The notes under the pieces were generated by a model, which was given only the letters and a program-made list of their open reading frames with translations, was not told where the DNA came from and did not search any database. Positions 27,589-36,728 of a DNA stretch of 64,000 nucleotides are shown here, piece after piece. The position numbers and the translations under genes were made by a program. The stretch's first letter is position 1, and each line of letters begins with the position of its first letter. Source of the stretch: Photobacterium swingsii (GTDB lineage Bacteria > Pseudomonadota > Gammaproteobacteria > Enterobacterales > Vibrionaceae); the NCBI RefSeq assembly GCF_024346715.1, contig NZ_AP024852.1, positions 1,240,001 to 1,304,000 of the forward strand, written 5' to 3'.

Positions 27589-29856
27589 TTAAATTTTACA
27601 ACTTGTGCAATCGTCTGCACCTACATCGCCTTGAGCGTCTGAAGCACCATCGCGCGTATTATGGTAGTAAAGCGTTTTCACGCCGAGTTTATACGCGTTA
27701 AGCAGGTCTTTTAGCAAGAGTTTCATTGGCACTTTACCGCCAGCTTGCTTGCTTGGGTCGTAGTTGGTGTTTGCTGAAATCGCCTGATCGATGAATTTCT
27801 GCATAATACCAACAAGTTGCAAGTAGCCATCATTGCTACCGATGTTCCACAGTAGTTCATAGTTATCTTTGTACTTACTGTACTCAGGAACAACTTGCTT
27901 CAAGATACCGTCTTTTGATGCTTTCACTGAAACGAAACCACGTGGTGGTTCGATACCGTTGGTTGCATTCGAAATTTGTGACGATGTTTCAGAAGGCATC
28001 AACGCTGACAACGTTGAGTTACGTAAACCGTGCGTTTTGATTTCTTCACGCAGTGTTTCCCAATCGTATTTCAGTTCAGCGTCACAGATCTTATCGATAT
28101 CTTTTTTGTAAGTATCGATAGGTAGAATGCCTTGTGCGTATGTCGTTTCATTGAATGAAGGACATGCGCCTTGTTCTTTTGCTAAGCCAAGCGATGCTTT
28201 CAATAGGTAGTATTGAATCGCTTCAAATGCTTCGTGCGTTAGGTTGTTTGCGCTGCCGTCAGAGTAGCGAACACCATTTTTCGCAAGGTAGTAAGCAAAG
28301 TTAATCACACCAACACCTAGCGTACGGCGGTTCATGGTTGAACGGCGTGCTGCTGGTAGTGGGTAGTCTTGGTAATCCAATAGCGCATCAAGAGCACGAA
28401 CAGTCAGTTCTGCTAACTCTTCGAGATCATCAAGAGATTCAATCGCACCTAAGTTAAACGCAGATAGCGTACATAGTGCAATTTCGCCGTTTTCGTCTTC
28501 AACGTTGTTCAATGGCTTGGTTGGCAGTGCAATCTCAAGACATAGGTTAGACTGACGAATTGGTGCAACAGCTGGGTCAAACGGGCTGTGTGTATTACAG
28601 TGGTCAACGTTTTGAATGTAGATACGACCTGTTGAAGCTCGCTCTTGCATCAGTAGCGAGAACAAATCAATCGCTTTAACGCTTGTGCGCTTGATGCTGC
28701 TGTCTTGCTCATATTTTACGTATAGACGTTCAAATTCGTCTTGATCCGCAAAGAATGCATCGTACAGCCCTGGTACATCAGAAGGAGAGAATAGAGAAAT
28801 GTTCTCACCTTTAATCAAGCGGGTGTACATCAATTTGTTGATTTGTACGCCGTAATCCATGTGACGAACACGGTTCTCTTCAACACCACGGTTGTTTTTT
28901 AGTACCAGTAGAGATTCTACTTCACCGTGCCACATAGGGTAGAACAGTGTCGCTGCACCACCACGTACACCACCTTGAGAACAACACTTAACGGCTGTTT
29001 GGAAGTATTTGTAGAATGGGATACAACCGGTGTGGAAAGCTTCACCACCACGGATCTCAGAACCTAGCGCACGGATACGACCTGCGTTAATACCAATGCC
29101 TGCACGCTGTGATACGTAACGTACGATTGCGCTTGAGGTTGCATTGATTGAATCAAGGCTATCGTCACACTCGATCAGTACACAAGAACTGAATTGGCGG
29201 GTAGGGGTACGTACACCTGACATGATAGGTGTTGGTAGAGAAATCTTGAACTGCGATGCTGCATCGTAGAAGCGTTTGATGTAATCAAGACGTGTTTCTT
29301 TTGGATACTTAGCAAATAGGCAAGCAGCAATCAGGATATATAGGAACTGCGCACTTTCAAAGATCTCACCGCTTACACGGTTTTGAACCAGGTATTTACC
29401 TTCAAGTTGCTTAACCGCTGCGTATGAGAAGTTCATATCGCGCCAGTGATCGATAAAACCATCCATCACTGCAAATTCTTCAGCTGTGTAATCTTCGAGC
29501 AAATGTTGGTCGTACTTACCTTTTTCTACTAGGTTCGTTACGTGATCAAAAAGTGCTGGTGGCTCGAATTTACCGTATGCTTTCTTACGAAGGTGGAAAA
29601 TCGCAAGGCGCGCCGCCAAGTATTGGTAATCTGGCGTTTCTTCCGAAATGAGATCAGCCGCTGATTTGATGATGGTTTCGTGGATATCTTCTGTTTTGAT
29701 ACCATCGTAGAACTGGATGTGTGATTTCAATTCTACTTGTGATACAGAAACGTTTTCTAACCCTTCCGCAGCCCAAGTAATCACTCGGTGAAGTTTGTCC
29801 AGTTCGATAGTCTCTTTGCGACCATCACGCTTAGTAACCGTTAGCTGTTGATTCAT
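27589..29856 (-). CDS. nrdA: Class Ia ribonucleotide reductase alpha subunit
   Basis: The 755-residue catalytic subunit starts MNQQLTVTKRDGRKETIELDKLHRV with the N-terminal ATP-cone domain, followed by the barrel with SCVLIECDDSLDSINATSSAI, NLCLEIALPTKP and PSETSSQISNATNGIEPPRG, and a C-terminal redox Cys pair (DDCTSCKI). The ATG at 29856 matches the E. coli start. The frame stays open to 30027, but that extension runs through the predicted promoter and NrdR sites, so it is rejected. Co-transcribed with nrdB and yfaE. Confidence 0.97.
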   Translation of the reverse strand: MNQQLTVTKRDGRKETIELDKLHRVITWAAEGLENVSVSQVELKSHIQFYDGIKTEDIHETIIKSAADLISEETPDYQYLAARLAIFHLRKKAYGKFEPPALFDHVTNLVEKGKYDQHLLEDYTAEEFAVMDGFIDHWRDMNFSYAAVKQLEGKYLVQNRVSGEIFESAQFLYILIAACLFAKYPKETRLDYIKRFYDAASQFKISLPTPIMSGVRTPTRQFSSCVLIECDDSLDSINATSSAIVRYVSQRAGIGINAGRIRALGSEIRGGEAFHTGCIPFYKYFQTAVKCCSQGGVRGGAATLFYPMWHGEVESLLVLKNNRGVEENRVRHMDYGVQINKLMYTRLIKGENISLFSPSDVPGLYDAFFADQDEFERLYVKYEQDSSIKRTSVKAIDLFSLLMQERASTGRIYIQNVDHCNTHSPFDPAVAPIRQSNLCLEIALPTKPLNNVEDENGEIALCTLSAFNLGAIESLDDLEELAELTVRALDALLDYQDYPLPAARRSTMNRRTLGVGVINFAYYLAKNGVRYSDGSANNLTHEAFEAIQYYLLKASLGLAKEQGACPSFNETTYAQGILPIDTYKKDIDKICDAELKYDWETLREEIKTHGLRNSTLSALMPSETSSQISNATNGIEPPRGFVSVKASKDGILKQVVPEYSKYKDNYELLWNIGSNDGYLQLVGIMQKFIDQAISANTNYDPSKQAGGKVPMKLLLKDLLNAYKLGVKTLYYHNTRDGASDAQGDVGADDCTSCKI

Positions 29857-29954
29857 TTTTGGCAGTATTCCGTTGAACCCCGTGTTTTTTGCAATTATGA
29901 GTAACTCGTTACTAAAGAATGTGATCCTTGTAACGATTATGTGTTTGCATAAAA

Positions 29955-30048
29955 ACACTACATATTGGGGTGTTGAGCTTGATGCGTTACAAGATAGTGT
30001 TGATGACGGCATTTTGCAAGTTGACAAAAATTGACCATCTGTGGATAA
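29955..30048 (-). promoter_or_regulatory. nrdA control region: two NrdR-type boxes, sigma-70 promoter and a DnaA box
   Basis: ACACTACATATTGGGG (29955-29970) and TTACAAGATAGTGTTG (29987-30002) resemble the NrdR consensus acaCwAtATaTwGtgt and are 32 bp apart, about three helical turns, the spacing known for NrdR pairs. A minus-strand promoter TTGCAA (30019-30014), 17 bp, TATCTT (29996-29991) overlaps the second box. TGTGGATAA at 30040-30048 is a perfect DnaA box on the minus strand (TTATCCACA); E. coli nrdAB is also DnaA-regulated. The second NrdR box is weak; assignments are by eye. Confidence 0.7.
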
Positions 30049-30068
30049 CTTGGGGATGCGTTATAAAA

Positions 30069-30147
30069 AGTTAGTACCCACTAACTCACTCAGGCAGATA
30101 CATAAGTATTAAAGAAAATTGCAACAGATCTTGAGTGAGTTTTTTGG
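30069..30147. other. Structured intergenic element between gph and nrdA
   Basis: Two overlapping inverted repeats occur. AGTTAGT/ACTAACT (30069-30075, 30080-30086, loop ACCC) is followed on the minus strand by TTTTTATAA, as in a terminator after gph. AACTCACTCA/TGAGTGAGTT (30083-30092, 30132-30141) has a 39-base loop and is followed on the plus strand by a T tract. The arms share 30083-30086, so the two stems exclude each other. A plus-strand promoter-like TTGACA (30021-30026), 17 bp, GATAAC (30044-30049) lies just before it. Confidence 0.5.
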
Positions 30148-30240
30148 AAAAAAATATTTTTTTTTGCTTGATTTTTCAGTCAATAAAACCTTGTCGATTA
30201 GGCATAAAAGACGCTCAAAAAGTGGCTTTATTGATGATAT

Positions 30241-30903
30241 TTATTTAAGCAACAAAGCGAGTATGTCTTGCGGTGTAGGCAGAACACCAGCCGCATTCCA
30301 TTCTTCAGGTGAATGATGCTCACCGATATAACCCCAACTGGCGACATAACCCTGCATGTTAGCGGCATTGGCTGCAATCATGTCTTTCTCTATGTCCCCA
30401 ATATAGGCGCACTGATGATGGGGGATCGCAATTAACTCACTGGCGTAGAGCAAGGGTTCAGGATGAGGTTTTGCAAGGGGGAGGGTATCGCCGCATACGA
30501 TGGCTTTGGCTTTGAGCAATAGTGGAAAGAAGGGCAATAGCAAATCGGTTAAAAAGGCCGGCTTGTTGGTCATGATCCCCCATGGCACATTATGCTGTTC
30601 TAAGGTTAGCAAGAGGGTTTCAATACCTTGGTAAAATCGGGTGTTGATACAGATATTTTCTTGGTAATAATCAAGAAAAGCTTGGCGAAGTTGAGGGAAG
30701 TCTAAATGATCTGGAATGCCATCAAATCCGGCTTCTAATAAGCCTTTCGCACCAAAACTGGTGTTGGCTTGAATTTGATGTTCACGCAGCGGGGGAATAC
30801 CGTGATTAGCTAAAACTTTGTTAGCAGCGAGTGCCATGTCAGGTGCGGTATCTAACAATGTACCATCAAGATCAAACAGTACACCTGTAATTGGTTGAGG
30901 CAT
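30241..30903 (-). CDS. HAD-superfamily phosphatase of the Gph/MupP group
   Basis: The 220-residue HAD-IA hydrolase has the nucleophile motif VLFDLDGTLLDTAPD (residues 8-22), motif II IMTNKPAF, the motif III lysine in LPLAKPHPEP and motif IV YIGDIEKDM. It could be phosphoglycolate phosphatase (Gph) or the MurNAc-6-phosphate phosphatase MupP; PWGIMTNKP and the late GYI...PEEWNA pattern recall MupP, which is also next to ubiG in Pseudomonas. The start at 30903 is set by AAGGATATTGCC before the ATG. It lies 134 bp after ubiG on the same strand. Confidence 0.85.
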   Translation of the reverse strand: MPQPITGVLFDLDGTLLDTAPDMALAANKVLANHGIPPLREHQIQANTSFGAKGLLEAGFDGIPDHLDFPQLRQAFLDYYQENICINTRFYQGIETLLLTLEQHNVPWGIMTNKPAFLTDLLLPFFPLLLKAKAIVCGDTLPLAKPHPEPLLYASELIAIPHHQCAYIGDIEKDMIAANAANMQGYVASWGYIGEHHSPEEWNAAGVLPTPQDILALLLK

Positions 30904-31037
30904 GGCAATATCCTTATCAAAATTAATGAAGCTGCGGGGCTTTAATAAAGGATAGCTAGATTTGACATACACTGGGTAAGTATCTGATCACTTTAGCAAT
31001 GATAAAGTGACCAGATTAAGAATTCACCAATTTTTGT

Positions 31038-31748
31038 CTACAGAGGTTTCACGGTATGCACGATGTAGTTCACATCCACATTATTACCTAGCCAGTAGTT
31101 ATTGGTTAACGGGTTGTAGTGAAGACCCGTTATGTGACGGTCTTGCAGCGGGGTCTGATCTATCATGGCCATCATTTCTGAAGGTCGGATGAACTTGCTG
31201 TGATCGTGCGTGCCTTTTGGAACGATTTTAAGTAGTTGCTCAGCGCCTACAATAGCAAATAAGTAAGATTTGGCATTGCGGTTCAGTGTCGAGAAAAATA
31301 CGTGTCCGCCTGGCTTTACCATTTTAGCGCAAGCAGCAATGACAGAGGCAGGATCTGGCACATGTTCTAGCATTTCCATGCAGGTAACTACGTCATAAGC
31401 TTCTGGGTTTTGCTCGGCATGTTCTTCAGCCGTGCTCTGCACGTACTCCACTTTTGTGCCTGTTTCCAATGCGTGTAAGCGAGCCACAGTCAGAGGCTCT
31501 TTGCCCATATCAAGGCCAGTGACTTCAGCCCCTTCGACGGCCATACTTTCTGCTAAAATACCGCCGCCGCAGCCAACATCGAGCACTTTCTTACCAAACA
31601 AGCCATCAGCGTGATCCATTACGTAATTTAGACGTAATGGGTTGATTTCATGAAGGGGTTTGAATTCACCTTCAAGATCCCACCAGCGTGAGGCCATATC
31701 TTCAAATTTACTGATTTCTGCCGGATCGACATTTAACGGTTTGGTCAT
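31038..31748 (-). CDS. ubiG: Ubiquinone biosynthesis O-methyltransferase
   Basis: The 236-residue SAM-dependent enzyme performs both O-methylations of ubiquinone synthesis. [29 protein letters not shown] is the UbiG signature, followed by motif [30 protein letters not shown] and the C-terminal GLHYNPLTN. The start [16 protein letters not shown] at 31748 best matches the family; an ATG four codons earlier (31760) is possible. Linkage to gyrA and nrdAB is as in E. coli. Confidence 0.95.
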   Translation of the reverse strand: MTKPLNVDPAEISKFEDMASRWWDLEGEFKPLHEINPLRLNYVMDHADGLFGKKVLDVGCGGGILAESMAVEGAEVTGLDMGKEPLTVARLHALETGTKVEYVQSTAEEHAEQNPEAYDVVTCMEMLEHVPDPASVIAACAKMVKPGGHVFFSTLNRNAKSYLFAIVGAEQLLKIVPKGTHDHSKFIRPSEMMAMIDQTPLQDRHITGLHYNPLTNNYWLGNNVDVNYIVHTVKPL

Positions 31749-31923
31749 GCTTCGTGCCATTTGTCCATAATCGGTGGGCGCATTATAGCTAATTGATCGC
31801 GACTTGAAACATTTATACCAATCCAAGTCGGTAACGGATCATTTTTTCTGACGTACTTTTATAACAACACGGCGAATGTTACTAATCTGAATGGCATTAG
31901 ATGAGGTGAATCGGTGAGCGTCG

Positions 31924-31956
31924 AAATAATAAAGGGAAGTCACTGAGTGGCTTCCC
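31924..31956 (-). terminator. Stem-loop following the 48-codon ORF
   Basis: GGGAAGTCAC (31934-31943), loop TGA and GTGGCTTCCC (31947-31956) form a 10-bp stem with one G.T pair. On the minus strand it is followed by TTTATTATTT. It lies 58 bp downstream of the 48-residue ORF stop, so it is well placed to end that transcript before ubiG. Confidence 0.7.
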
Positions 31957-32014
31957 GCTTGAACTGAAGAAAACATAGGCAGGGTAGGAAATGAAACAGA
32001 GGCGAGTTGCTGCG

Positions 32015-32161
32015 CTACTGTGAGATTTCGGTCATGACAAATGAAAAAGCTTCAGGGTTAATTGAACCTGAAAATGCAGTCATAGCGGCAAGAATGAGCA
32101 TAAGAATGTATTTACCGCCAATGATGCAAAGCCCAATGGTATTAATCGCAGATCCCAACAT
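32015..32161 (-). CDS. Small hydrophobic protein (48 residues), unrecognised
   Basis: A minus-strand ORF runs from an ATG at 32161 to TAG at 32015. The product starts MLGSAINTIGLCIIGGKYIL, continues hydrophobic through MLILAAMTAFSG, and ends in a polar tail INPEAFSFVMTEISQ. One long or two short membrane helices are likely. GAGG lies 6 bp before the start, and a stem-loop with a T-rich flank follows the stop, so it looks like a complete small transcription unit between ubiG and gyrA. I recognise no family. It could be a chance ORF, but the combination of ribosome site, membrane character and terminator makes that less likely. Confidence 0.55.
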   Translation of the reverse strand: MLGSAINTIGLCIIGGKYILMLILAAMTAFSGSINPEAFSFVMTEISQ

Positions 32162-32645
32162 AACAACCTCACTCAATAATTAACGTGAACATTACGCAGA
32201 GCACGCATTACCTAAAAGGCTGTATACCAAAGGACTGCTATTCAGTCGCGACTACTGAATATGCGAGGTATTCACCTTGTTTGATATTGCCTAATTGATT
32301 CTACTGGGCTTATTTTTCTCGGTAGTGACTGCGATCTTATTTTTGCTTAATAAAGAAGTGATCGGTGAATGTTTTTGTATAAAAAGCGAGCAGATCTAAG
32401 TTTTACAATTGGTAGCACTTTCTTTTATATTTTTATGCAGTAGTTGATATGAGTATGTGTTTTTACGTTGAAGTGATGGTTTGCTAACTAATAGACTGAT
32501 ATTTACTTTCGTTTTTTGACCAAACCCATCAATTACTCACAACATAAAGTGTGAAAGGTGTGCCTATTTTTACGGAAATATGCTATATTCTCGCACCTTG
32601 CACGTATAAAAATACGACAGAAATTACCTGAGGGATATTGGCTCA
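32162..32645 (+). promoter_or_regulatory. gyrA upstream region with candidate extended -10
   Basis: This 484-bp region is divergent between the small ORF and gyrA. TGCTATATT (32581-32589) is a good extended -10, with no matching -35, placing a start near 32596. The leader then carries CGTAT-AAAA-ATACG, a small inverted repeat, and GAGGG as the gyrA ribosome site. Nothing else could be supported. Confidence 0.5.
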
Positions 32646-35318
32646 ATGAGCGATCTTGCAAAAGAGATCACGCCCGTAAACATTGAAGAGGAGCTGAAAG
32701 GCTCATACCTCGACTATGCGATGTCAGTTATCGTTGGTCGTGCTCTTCCGGATGTGCGTGATGGCCTAAAGCCTGTGCACCGTCGCGTATTATTCGCGAT
32801 GAATGTGCTAGGCAATGACTGGAATAAAGCATATAAAAAGTCTGCCCGTGTGGTAGGTGACGTAATCGGTAAATATCACCCACACGGTGATAGCGCTGTA
32901 TACGACACTATCGTACGTATGGCGCAACCATTCTCACTGCGATACATGTTAGTCGACGGTCAAGGTAACTTCGGTTCCGTTGATGGTGACTCCGCAGCGG
33001 CAATGCGTTACACCGAAATTCGTATGGCAAAAATTGCCCACGAATTGTTGGCAGATCTCGATAAAGAAACTGTTGATTATGTACCTAACTATGATGGTAC
33101 AGAGCAAATCCCAGCCGTTCTACCTACCAGAGTGCCAAACTTACTGGTAAATGGTTCGTCGGGTATTGCCGTGGGTATGGCAACAAACATCCCACCGCAT
33201 AACTTGGGTGAAGTGATTAATGGTTGTCTTGCTTATATCGATAATGAAGATATCACTATCGATCAGCTAATGGATTACATTCCAGGTCCAGATTTCCCAA
33301 CAGCAGCATTGATCAATGGCCGTAAAGGTATTATCGATGCGTACAACACTGGCCGCGGTAAAGTTTACATGCGTGCCAAAGCTGAAATCGAAGCTGACAA
33401 GAATGGTAAAGAAACCATTATTGTTACTGAAATCCCTTATCAAGTTAACAAAGCGCGTCTAATCGAGAAGGTTGCCGAGCTAGTTAAAGATAAGAAGGTT
33501 GAAGGCATCAGTGCACTACGTGATGAGTCTGATAAAGACGGCATGCGTATTGTTATTGAATGTAAGCGCGATGCTGTGGGCGAAGTTATTCTGAATAACC
33601 TGTACTCACAAACTCAGCTTCAAACAACATTTGGTATCAACATGGTTGCACTAGACCATGGCCAACCTAAGTTGTTTAACCTAAAAGAAATGCTGAAGTG
33701 CTTCGTGAATCACCGCCGTGAAGTGGTGACACGCCGTACTATTTTTGAATTGCGTAAAGCGCGTGAGCGTGCGCATATTCTTGAAGGTTTAGCGATTGCG
33801 CTCGTTAACATCGATGAAATCATCGAGTTAATCAAGCAAGCGCCAACACCACAAGTTGCTCGTGAAGGCCTATTGGCGCGTCCATGGCAGCTTGGTGATG
33901 TTGCCTCTATGCTTGAACGTGCTGGCGTTGATGCTGCTCGTCCTGAATGGCTAGCACCTCAATACGGTATTCACGGTGGACAGTACTTCTTAACTGAACA
34001 ACAAGCACAAGCGATCCTTGAGCTTCGTTTACACCGTCTAACGGGCCTTGAGCACGAGAAGATCCTTGATGAATACAAAGGTCTTCTAGATATTATCGAA
34101 GAACTACTGCTTATTTTGGGTAGCTCTGAGCGTCTAATGGAAGTTATTCGCGAAGAACTATTTGCAGTGAAAGAGCAGTTCAACGATGAGCGTCGCACTG
34201 AAATCACAGCCGCAAGCCACGATATCGACCTTGAAGATCTAATCACGCAAGAAGATGTTGTCGTAACACTGTCTCACGAAGGTTACGTTAAGTATCAAGT
34301 GCTAAGTGATTACGAAGCGCAACGTCGTGGTGGTAAAGGTAAAGCGGCAACACGCATGAAAGATGAAGACTTCATCGAGCGTCTGCTAGTGGCCAATACT
34401 CACGATACGATTCTGTGCTTCTCAAGCCGTGGTCGTATGTACTGGCTGAAAGTTTACCAGTTACCGCTAGCGAGCCGTACTGCACGTGGTAAGCCAATTG
34501 TTAACATTCTTCCATTAGAAGAAGGTGAACGCATTACTGCTATCTTGCCTGTTAAAGAATACGAAGATGATAAGTTTGTATTCATGGCAACAGCAGACGG
34601 TACAGTTAAGAAAACGCCATTAACTGATTTCAGTCGTCCTCGTAGCGCAGGTATCATTGCGGTGAACCTACGTGAAGGTGATTCACTGATTGGTGTTGAC
34701 GTTACTAACAGCACTGACCAAATCATGCTGTTCTCTGAAGCGGGTAAAGTGGTTCGCTTCTCTGAAGAACAAGTGCGTGGTATGGGCCGTACAGCTGCGG
34801 GTGTTCGTGGTATGAAACTAGCGGAAGGCGACAAAGTTGTCTCGCTAATCGTACCGCACAATGACGGTGACGTACTGACAGTAACTGAAAACGGTTACGG
34901 TAAGCGTACTGCATTGGAAGAATACCCAGCGAAGAGCCGTGCAACACAAGGTGTTGTATCGATTAAAGTCTCTGAGCGTAATGGTAAAGTCGTTGGTGCC
35001 GTTCAAGCTGAAGATGGTGACGAATTCATGATGATCACTAATGGTGGTACTCTGGTTCGTACGCGTGTGTCTGAAGTTAGCCGTGTTGGCCGTAACACTC
35101 AAGGTGTTACCTTGATCCGAACTGCGGAAGATGAGCTTGTTGTTGGCCTACAACGTATCGATGAGCCTGAAGAAGTGTTACTGGATGACGACGCTGTCAT
35201 TGATGGCGAAGCAACCGTGGTTGACGGTGAAGCAGTGGAAGGCCAAGCGCCTGATGCTGAACAGCCACAACAACCTGAATCTGATTCAGAGCAAGATGAA
35301 TCAACTGACGAAGAGTAA
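32646..35318 (+). CDS. gyrA: DNA gyrase subunit A
   Basis: The 890-residue subunit breaks and rejoins DNA during negative supercoiling with GyrB and ATP. The active tyrosine is Tyr122 in [13 protein letters not shown]. The quinolone-resistance region reads [17 protein letters not shown] with Ser83 and Asp87, i.e. the wild-type residues. The C-terminal beta-pinwheel contains the GyrA box QRRGGKG. The last 45 or so residues are a strongly acidic tail rich in Asp, Glu and Gln, a known regulatory feature of E. coli GyrA. A strong terminator follows. Confidence 0.98.
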   Translation: MSDLAKEITPVNIEEELKGSYLDYAMSVIVGRALPDVRDGLKPVHRRVLFAMNVLGNDWNKAYKKSARVVGDVIGKYHPHGDSAVYDTIVRMAQPFSLRYMLVDGQGNFGSVDGDSAAAMRYTEIRMAKIAHELLADLDKETVDYVPNYDGTEQIPAVLPTRVPNLLVNGSSGIAVGMATNIPPHNLGEVINGCLAYIDNEDITIDQLMDYIPGPDFPTAALINGRKGIIDAYNTGRGKVYMRAKAEIEADKNGKETIIVTEIPYQVNKARLIEKVAELVKDKKVEGISALRDESDKDGMRIVIECKRDAVGEVILNNLYSQTQLQTTFGINMVALDHGQPKLFNLKEMLKCFVNHRREVVTRRTIFELRKARERAHILEGLAIALVNIDEIIELIKQAPTPQVAREGLLARPWQLGDVASMLERAGVDAARPEWLAPQYGIHGGQYFLTEQQAQAILELRLHRLTGLEHEKILDEYKGLLDIIEELLLILGSSERLMEVIREELFAVKEQFNDERRTEITAASHDIDLEDLITQEDVVVTLSHEGYVKYQVLSDYEAQRRGGKGKAATRMKDEDFIERLLVANTHDTILCFSSRGRMYWLKVYQLPLASRTARGKPIVNILPLEEGERITAILPVKEYEDDKFVFMATADGTVKKTPLTDFSRPRSAGIIAVNLREGDSLIGVDVTNSTDQIMLFSEAGKVVRFSEEQVRGMGRTAAGVRGMKLAEGDKVVSLIVPHNDGDVLTVTENGYGKRTALEEYPAKSRATQGVVSIKVSERNGKVVGAVQAEDGDEFMMITNGGTLVRTRVSEVSRVGRNTQGVTLIRTAEDELVVGLQRIDEPEEVLLDDDAVIDGEATVVDGEAVEGQAPDAEQPQQPESDSEQDESTDEE

Positions 35319-35345
35319 TCTTCTTAGATTGAATCACTGATAAAA

Positions 35346-35371
35346 GCGCAGCCTACGGGTTGCGTTTTTTT
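35346..35371 (+). terminator. gyrA terminator
   Basis: CGCAGCC (35347-35353), loop TACG, GGTTGCG (35358-35364) with one G.T pair, then seven Ts. Confidence 0.88.
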
Positions 35372-35560
35372 ATGCCTAAATAAAATTGGCCGCCAGATGA
35401 AAGGCTTATCTTCATTTTTTTCTTTAAATCGATAGAGAAAGGCTTTTCAGCGTTGCCACAAAGGTGTAAAACGAAGAGATTGATCGTAATCACATTCAGC
35501 TAAAATCGGTGTGATGAATCGAAATCCCCCATCTCGTATAGCAGGAGCACACTTCTCATC

Positions 35561-36643
35561 ATGGAAAACGTCTATAACTTTTGCGCTGGCCCAGCAATGA
35601 TTCCAGCGGAAGTTTTAAAAAAGGTTCAGGAAGAACTCATTAATTGGAATGGTTTAGGCACGTCTGTGATGGAAATTAGCCACCGCAGCAAAGAGTTTCT
35701 TGCTGTGGCGGAGCAGTCGGAAAAAGATCTACGTGATTTATTAGCAATTCCAGCTAACTACCATGTGTTATTTTGCCATGGTGGTGCGCGTGGTCAGTTT
35801 GCAGCCGTACCCATGAATTTATTGGGTGATGCTAAATCGGCCGATTATATGGATGGTGGTTACTGGGCTCACAGTGCCGTAGTAGAAGCCGAGAAATACT
35901 GCACACCGAATAATGTTGATATCACGTGTGTGCGCGATGGTAAGAAAGCCATTTTACCCGCCTCTGAGTGGCCGTTATCTGAAGATGCGGCGTTTGTACA
36001 TTTCTGCCCGAATGAGACAATCGATGGGATCGAAATTCGTGACTTGCCTGAAACCGATAAGCCGATTGTTGCGGATATGTCTTCAACGATTCTGTCGCGC
36101 GAAATAGATGTGTCTAAATACGGTGTGATTTACGCTGGCGCACAAAAAAATATTGGTCCAGCAGGCTTAACTTTAGTGATTGTACGCGATGACTTGTTAG
36201 GTAAAGCCAAAGAGATTCTCCCAAGTATTTTAGATTACTCGGTGCTGGTGGATAAAGAATCAATGTTTAATACACCACCGACATTTGCTTGGTATTTGGC
36301 GGGTGAAGTTTTTAAATGGCTCAAGAGCATCGGTGGCGTGGCTGAAATGCAGCTGCGTAATGAAGCCAAAGCAAAAGTGCTTTATGACTTTATTGATCAT
36401 TCTGATTTTTACCGTAACGAGGTTCATATCGATAACCGTTCGTTAATGAACGTACCGTTTCAGCTTAAGAACCCAGATCTAGATGCGCTATTTTTACAGC
36501 AAGCGGATGTTGCGGGTTTGGTTGCTTTAAAAGGACACCGTGCCGTGGGGGGGATGCGTGCATCTATTTATAACGCAATGCCAATAGAAGGTGTTCAAGC
36601 CCTTGTGACTTTCATGGCGAGATTTGAACAAGAGAACGCTTAA
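35561..36643 (+). CDS. serC: Phosphoserine/phosphohydroxythreonine aminotransferase
   Basis: The 360-residue PLP enzyme makes 3-phosphoserine and 4-phosphohydroxythreonine (vitamin B6 route). It opens [19 protein letters not shown], has [10 protein letters not shown] for cofactor phosphate binding, and the Schiff-base lysine Lys196 in [13 protein letters not shown]. Length and motifs match E. coli SerC (362). E. coli has serC-aroA adjacent; here they are separated by a two-component system and four other genes, and serC has its own terminator. Confidence 0.97.
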   Translation: MENVYNFCAGPAMIPAEVLKKVQEELINWNGLGTSVMEISHRSKEFLAVAEQSEKDLRDLLAIPANYHVLFCHGGARGQFAAVPMNLLGDAKSADYMDGGYWAHSAVVEAEKYCTPNNVDITCVRDGKKAILPASEWPLSEDAAFVHFCPNETIDGIEIRDLPETDKPIVADMSSTILSREIDVSKYGVIYAGAQKNIGPAGLTLVIVRDDLLGKAKEILPSILDYSVLVDKESMFNTPPTFAWYLAGEVFKWLKSIGGVAEMQLRNEAKAKVLYDFIDHSDFYRNEVHIDNRSLMNVPFQLKNPDLDALFLQQADVAGLVALKGHRAVGGMRASIYNAMPIEGVQALVTFMARFEQENA

Positions 36644-36697
36644 TTTTATCGTGCGCCGCTAGTTGTTTATTAAGGCGCAGTACAAGCAATCATTATG

Positions 36698-36721
36698 AAG
36701 GCAGCCTCGGCTGCTTTTTTT
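36698..36721 (+). terminator. serC terminator
   Basis: GCAGC (36701-36705), CTCG turn, GCTGC (36710-36714), followed by seven Ts. It is 50 bp after the serC stop and adjoins the end of the convergent histidine kinase gene. Confidence 0.85.
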
Positions 36722-36728
36722 ATTGGTT

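Noticed and set aside
29857..30027. N-terminal extension of nrdA
   Set aside because: The extra 57 codons cover the promoter and NrdR-like boxes, and the ATG at 29856 matches E. coli NrdA.
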